Shown piece after piece: positions 63,308 through 64,000 of a DNA stretch of 64,000 nt. The translations under genes and the position numbers were made by a program. The notes beneath the pieces are model-generated. The model searched no databases and was not told the DNA's origin. It saw nothing but the letters and a program-made list of their open reading frames with translations. Numbering within the stretch: the first letter of the stretch is position 1; the number at the start of each line of letters is the position of its first letter. The DNA comes from Mycolicibacterium crocinum (GTDB taxonomy: Bacteria; Actinomycetota; Actinomycetes; Mycobacteriales; Mycobacteriaceae): contig NZ_CP092362.2 of NCBI RefSeq assembly GCF_022370635.2, forward strand, positions 2,666,001 through 2,730,000. The letters run 5' to 3'.

Positions 63308-64000
63308 GCGATGACGAGCGCGGGCACGTCGGGCTTGTGCACCGACTCGTTGGGGACGTTGAACAGGTCGACCAGGTTGCCGCCCATCACCTTTCGCTGC
63401 TCTTCTTCGGTGAGGCCCTGGGCAACCAGATCGTCCACGAGGTTGATCGGGTCGGCCAAGCCTTCCGGATGCGGCCAGTCCGAGCCGAAGATGATGCGGT
63501 CGACACCGCACAGCTCCGACATCTTCTTGAAGTCGTCCTCCCAGAACGGCGCCACGTAGACGGCCCGCTTGAACGCCTCGATCGGGTCCTCGGGGAACTC
63601 CTGCGGCATCTTCGAATACACGTCTTTGAACTGGTAGAACAGGTAGGGCACCCAGGACGCGCCGTTCTCGATCGACAGGATGCGCAGATCCGGGTTGCGG
63701 GTCAGCGCGCCGTGGCAGACGAGCGCCGCCATGGTGTCCTCGATGGGGCGCTTGCCCATCGACACCATCCGGAACGCCGTCGGCTTGAACGGCAGGAACT
63801 CGTCGGCGGGCTCCCAGTCGTTGAGATAGGCGGCGTAACCGCTGTCGGAGGCGTGCATGCACACCGGGATGCCGGCCTTGACGCAGGCATCCCAGAACGG
63901 ATCGAACTCGGGCAGCCCGAGCGAGCGGGTGCCGCGGTAGCCGGGTACTGGCGCCGGCCGGACCAGAACGGTCTTCGCCCCACGCTCGAGGCACCACTCG
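63304..64000 (-). CDS. Amidohydrolase 2 family protein, N-terminal part beyond window edge
   Basis: The visible 232 or so codons read open to the window end, so the start is outside. It shows FDPFWDACVKAGIPVCMHAS, RNPDLRILSIENGASWVPYL and the metal-site Asp in DRIIFGSDWPHPEGLADPI, near the C terminus, as in amidohydrolase-related decarboxylases/hydrolases (ACMSD-like). Its stop overlaps the start of the downstream acyl-CoA dehydrogenase by four bases, so it is the upstream member of that operon. Confidence 0.88.
   Translation of the reverse strand, partial: EWCLERGAKTVLVRPAPVPGYRGTRSLGLPEFDPFWDACVKAGIPVCMHASDSGYAAYLNDWEPADEFLPFKPTAFRMVSMGKRPIEDTMAALVCHGALTRNPDLRILSIENGASWVPYLFYQFKDVYSKMPQEFPEDPIEAFKRAVYVAPFWEDDFKKMSELCGVDRIIFGSDWPHPEGLADPINLVDDLVAQGLTEEEQRKVMGGNLVDLFNVPNESVHKPDVPALVIA

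Noticed and set aside
1..64000. tRNA genes, CRISPR arrays, insertion sequences or phage genes
   Set aside because: None were seen: no cloverleaf-like gene ends, no regularly spaced repeats, and no transposase or integrase motifs in any supported frame.

Overview
The window is high-GC actinobacterial chromosome. It carries the housekeeping gene order of a Mycobacterium/Mycolicibacterium. From memory of M. tuberculosis H37Rv, the backbone follows the Rv2609c to Rv2573 interval: Nudix protein, pdxS, tesB2, pdxT, yebC, ruvCAB, the carboxylic acid reductase fadD9/car, gabT, yajC-secD-secF, an oligopeptide-type binding lipoprotein, apt, rel, ppiB, an MBL-fold hydrolase, hisS, an Rv2578c-type radical SAM protein and a ketopantoate-reductase-like protein. 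Blocks absent from that reference point to a free-living environmental species. GTGA and ATGA overlaps are very common, so many genes are translationally coupled. No tRNA, rRNA, CRISPR array, insertion sequence or prophage is visible, and no gene-free stretch exceeds about 300 bases.

Region 1 (1-6.9 kb): PLP synthesis (pdxS, tesB, pdxT), then a four-gene GTG-coupled operon of two large membrane proteins, a 50-residue membrane peptide and a cupredoxin-like lipoprotein. Its function is unassigned. Region 2 (6.7-13.3 kb): a 47-residue Trp-rich small ORF; a catabolic operon (CocE/NonD hydrolase, carboxymuconolactone-decarboxylase-like protein, 3-hydroxyisobutyrate-dehydrogenase-like protein) divergent from a TetR regulator across a perfect 15-nt inverted repeat; an MHS-type transporter; and a cytochrome P450 gene with three single-base deletions that together restore frame. 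Region 3 (13.4-19.2 kb): yebC, a molybdopterin oxidoreductase, and ruvCAB behind a LexA box.

Region 4 (19.2-24.7 kb) is the standout accessory locus. It is a DAB-type inorganic-carbon (CO2/bicarbonate) accumulation operon, dabB-dabA, followed by a PII-like protein and a beta-carbonic-anhydrase-like protein that has lost the catalytic Arg. A winged-helix regulator is divergent, with three AATACGT repeats over the dabB promoter. Region 5 (24.7-34.4 kb): a membrane GGDEF protein, carboxylic acid reductase, a stand-alone fragment of a P450, and an aminobutyraldehyde dehydrogenase/GABA transaminase operon. Region 6 (34.5-47.4 kb): Sec accessory genes, apt, the bifunctional (p)ppGpp enzyme Rel, two tandem cyclophilins and hisS. 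Region 7 (47.4-64 kb): small secreted proteins, a Tat-catalase-like/cytochrome b561/DUF2330 operon, a complete urea ABC transporter (urtABCDE), a radical SAM protein, a frameshifted carboxylesterase, two acyl-CoA dehydrogenases and an edge-truncated amidohydrolase.

The calls rest on reading motifs, starts and spacing by eye. No database search was run. Family names are recognition from memory, and start sites are chosen from Shine-Dalgarno spacing, coupling and family length.
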